DNA of 64,000 nt, from contig JBBCJA010000013.1 in the NCBI GenBank assembly GCA_037189585.1, positions 62,001-126,000 of the forward strand, in the 5' to 3' direction. A program made the translations under genes and the position numbers. Below are positions 62,684 through 64,000 of the stretch, piece by piece; position 1 is the stretch's first letter, and each line of letters opens with the position of its first letter. The notes beneath the pieces are model-generated. The model made no database searches. It saw only the letters and a list, made by a program, of their open reading frames with translations, and was not told the DNA's origin. The DNA is from JAEXNA01 sp037189585. Lineage in GTDB: Bacteria > Vulcanimicrobiota > Xenobia > Xenobiales > JADMJV01.

Positions 62684-62829
62684 TCCTGACGACTCCTGCG
62701 AGAAACTCTTGCCAGCGATTCTACGGTTCAAGGCCATGACCTCCGACAGTCTCCCTTTGCAATTCCAGGAGAAACCTATCCTCGGGCGGTAGGTTATGCC
62801 TACGAAATGTTCTCCCGAGGTGTTGTCTG

Positions 62830-63333
62830 ATGAGAGGCTTGAGATGGCTGTTGATTTCTCTGATCGCCGCGAGTACGACTGTTTGGGCCCAGCAGGTTTG
62901 GACGGTGGAGCCCGGTAAGGGAGTGGGACCCCTCATGCTTGACATGACTCCCGCTCAGATGAGCGGCCAGATGACTCCCGGCGAGGTGATCGGGTCGGTT
63001 AACAATCCTCTCTACGTTCGATATGGTGGAAGGGACGGAGCTGAGGACGTTTTGGTTCAGTTCGCCTCGAACAAGGCCGTGATGATCACCCTCAACAAGC
63101 CGACGGTGAAAACCAAGGCCGGCCCGGTCAAATGGAATCCCCCCAGTGGTGCCGGGATCGGCGTGGCCTGGAACGTGGTGGAGCCGGTCCTCGGGCGCAA
63201 CTACCAGTCGCGCGAGTTAAAGGTCGCGAAGAGTCAGCCTCGCGAGATGTATTACGCGTACGGCTCACGCGGTCTCGGCTTTCGTACCAAGGCGGGCGTG
63301 ATCGTTCAGGTCGATATCTGGCCGGCGCGCTGA
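62830..63333 (+). CDS. Small secreted protein of unknown function
   Basis: 167 residues; signal peptide RWLLISLIAASTTVWA, then a repetitive beta-like domain starting WTVEPGKGVGPLMLDMTPAQM and including GAEDVLVQFASNKAVMITLNKPTVKTKAGPV. The KGVGPL opening recalls proteins with a repeated xKGVGplxLG motif, one copy here. ATG 62830. No recognised family. Confidence 0.65.
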   Translation: MRGLRWLLISLIAASTTVWAQQVWTVEPGKGVGPLMLDMTPAQMSGQMTPGEVIGSVNNPLYVRYGGRDGAEDVLVQFASNKAVMITLNKPTVKTKAGPVKWNPPSGAGIGVAWNVVEPVLGRNYQSRELKVAKSQPREMYYAYGSRGLGFRTKAGVIVQVDIWPAR

Positions 63334-63417
63334 CACGAGCCGGCAGGGGTCTCGTCGGCCTCGAGAGGAGGCAAAGCGGCAGGCCTGGTTGGGACCATAT
63401 GTCGAAGGGATCGCCCC

Positions 63418-64000
63418 ATGCCGCGGTTCATACTGCTTTTTTGGCTTTTCCTTGGCGCCGGGCCCGCCCTGGCTCAGACCTTTCCCATTCAAGTCAACGC
63501 TCCTCATACCGGGACCGTTTACATCAGAGTTCAGGGAGAGTCCCAGGACTTTCAGGAGTTTAGTAAGTCCATCCCGGCCATCTATAAGGCCAAGCCCGGC
63601 GAGAGGGTGGACATTCGGCTGGTGGGTCGGAGTTCGTTCTGGTTCGACTGGGTTGGTGAGCAACAGGGCTGCACCGGTCCGTCCAATATCACCCTGACCC
63701 TGGAGAAGCGTCCGGCCTGGACCCGCTTGTCCGCGGTGGCGGGTGGCTTGGCTCTGATGGCGGCCTTGGGTGTGGGTGTTTCGCGACGTGGTGCGGCCAA
63801 GCGGCTGGCCGAGGCTCATCGCAGGGCGGAAGTGGCCGAGACGGGCACTGGAATTCCCAAAAAGATCGCTGGCTATCAGATCATCAAGCTGATCGGAGAA
63901 GGGGGTATGGCCCATGTCTATCACGGCCAGAATGGGCAGGGACAAGACTTCGCCATCAAGATTCCCAAAACCGTCGACGAGCGTTTCCAACGTGAGTGCG
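63418..64000 (+). CDS. Receptor-type Ser/Thr protein kinase, 3' end outside window
   Basis: The first ~194 residues: signal peptide FILLFWLFLGAGPALA, a ~110-residue exported domain, one membrane helix (LSAVAGGLALMAALGVGV), then the start of a Hanks-type kinase with IGEGGMAHVYHG (Gly-rich loop) and FAIKIPK (catalytic Lys). Because the kinase is at the C-terminus and the sensor at the N-terminus, the order is reversed relative to PknB-type kinases. The catalytic loop lies past the edge, so activity cannot be judged. Confidence 0.85.
   Translation, partial: MPRFILLFWLFLGAGPALAQTFPIQVNAPHTGTVYIRVQGESQDFQEFSKSIPAIYKAKPGERVDIRLVGRSSFWFDWVGEQQGCTGPSNITLTLEKRPAWTRLSAVAGGLALMAALGVGVSRRGAAKRLAEAHRRAEVAETGTGIPKKIAGYQIIKLIGEGGMAHVYHGQNGQGQDFAIKIPKTVDERFQREC

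Overview
The window is GC-rich, densely packed bacterial chromosome with about 63 recognisable or plausible genes, two of them cut by the window edges. The cell is a diderm: there is a two-partner-secretion/Omp85-type outer-membrane pore at 23.1-24.7 kb, several genes with Sec signal peptides, and type IV pilus/type II secretion parts scattered singly (PilP-like at 16.5 kb, GspF/PilC at 39.7 kb, a prepilin at 55.8 kb). Two luciferase-like oxidoreductases of F420-linked type, aspartate-oxidase NAD synthesis, many stand-alone signalling proteins and frequent GTG/TTG starts fit a poorly cultured environmental lineage (Eremiobacterota/Xenobia- or Armatimonadota-like is my guess). No rRNA, tRNA or other taxonomic marker settles this.

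Layout. 0-2.3 kb (minus): a DEAD/DEAH helicase running off the left edge and a BrxD-like P-loop ATPase, the pair known from BREX type 2 defence. 2.5-8.5 kb: a DUF6159 membrane protein, a Nudix-like protein, a peptidoglycan amidase, an AraC/GyrI regulator, and an operon of 5'-nucleotidase, parvulin and glutathione transferase. 8.6-13.1 kb: an MsbA-like ABC exporter, then a cluster of F420-type oxidoreductase, universal stress protein and two related small secreted proteins. 13.1-20.4 kb: a GH31 glycosidase with an extra C-terminal domain, a PilP-like protein, an SDR enzyme, a CARDB protein, and a divergent ArsR regulator/LLM oxidoreductase pair around a perfect 14-bp inverted repeat. 20.5-27.1 kb: small secreted proteins, a five-gene run (ankyrin protein, HD protein, TpsB pore, secreted protein, BolA), then a Uma2 gene flanked by gene fragments. 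27.1-29.6 kb: an MrfA-like repair helicase.

29.5-42.2 kb (minus): the most striking block, eight consecutive genes mostly joined by 4-nt overlaps. In transcription order: GAF-adenylate cyclase, GspF/PilC, a kinase-like/AAA protein without the catalytic aspartate, DsbD, an aldehyde-dehydrogenase-like protein, a CHASE2-adenylate cyclase, and two FecR-like secreted proteins. I read it as a possible envelope-sensing cAMP module.

42.3-49.4 kb: small unknowns and a tight operon of glutamine-synthetase-like ligase, aldehyde dehydrogenase and iron alcohol dehydrogenase (probably gamma-glutamylated amino-alcohol catabolism), then a response regulator with a RsbW-like ATPase domain. 49.4-51.9 kb: secF/secD. 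52.0-59.7 kb: TPR protein, NPCBM protein and NrtR-like regulator, LRR protein and prepilin, then nadA-nadB-nadC. 59.8-64 kb: rsgA, a convergent operon of ACT protein, peptide deformylase and membrane protein, a small secreted protein, and the first third of a secreted-sensor Ser/Thr kinase cut by the right edge. No gene-free stretch exceeds 300 bases. The longest, 20771-21067, holds only the promoter of the small gene at 20519-20770.
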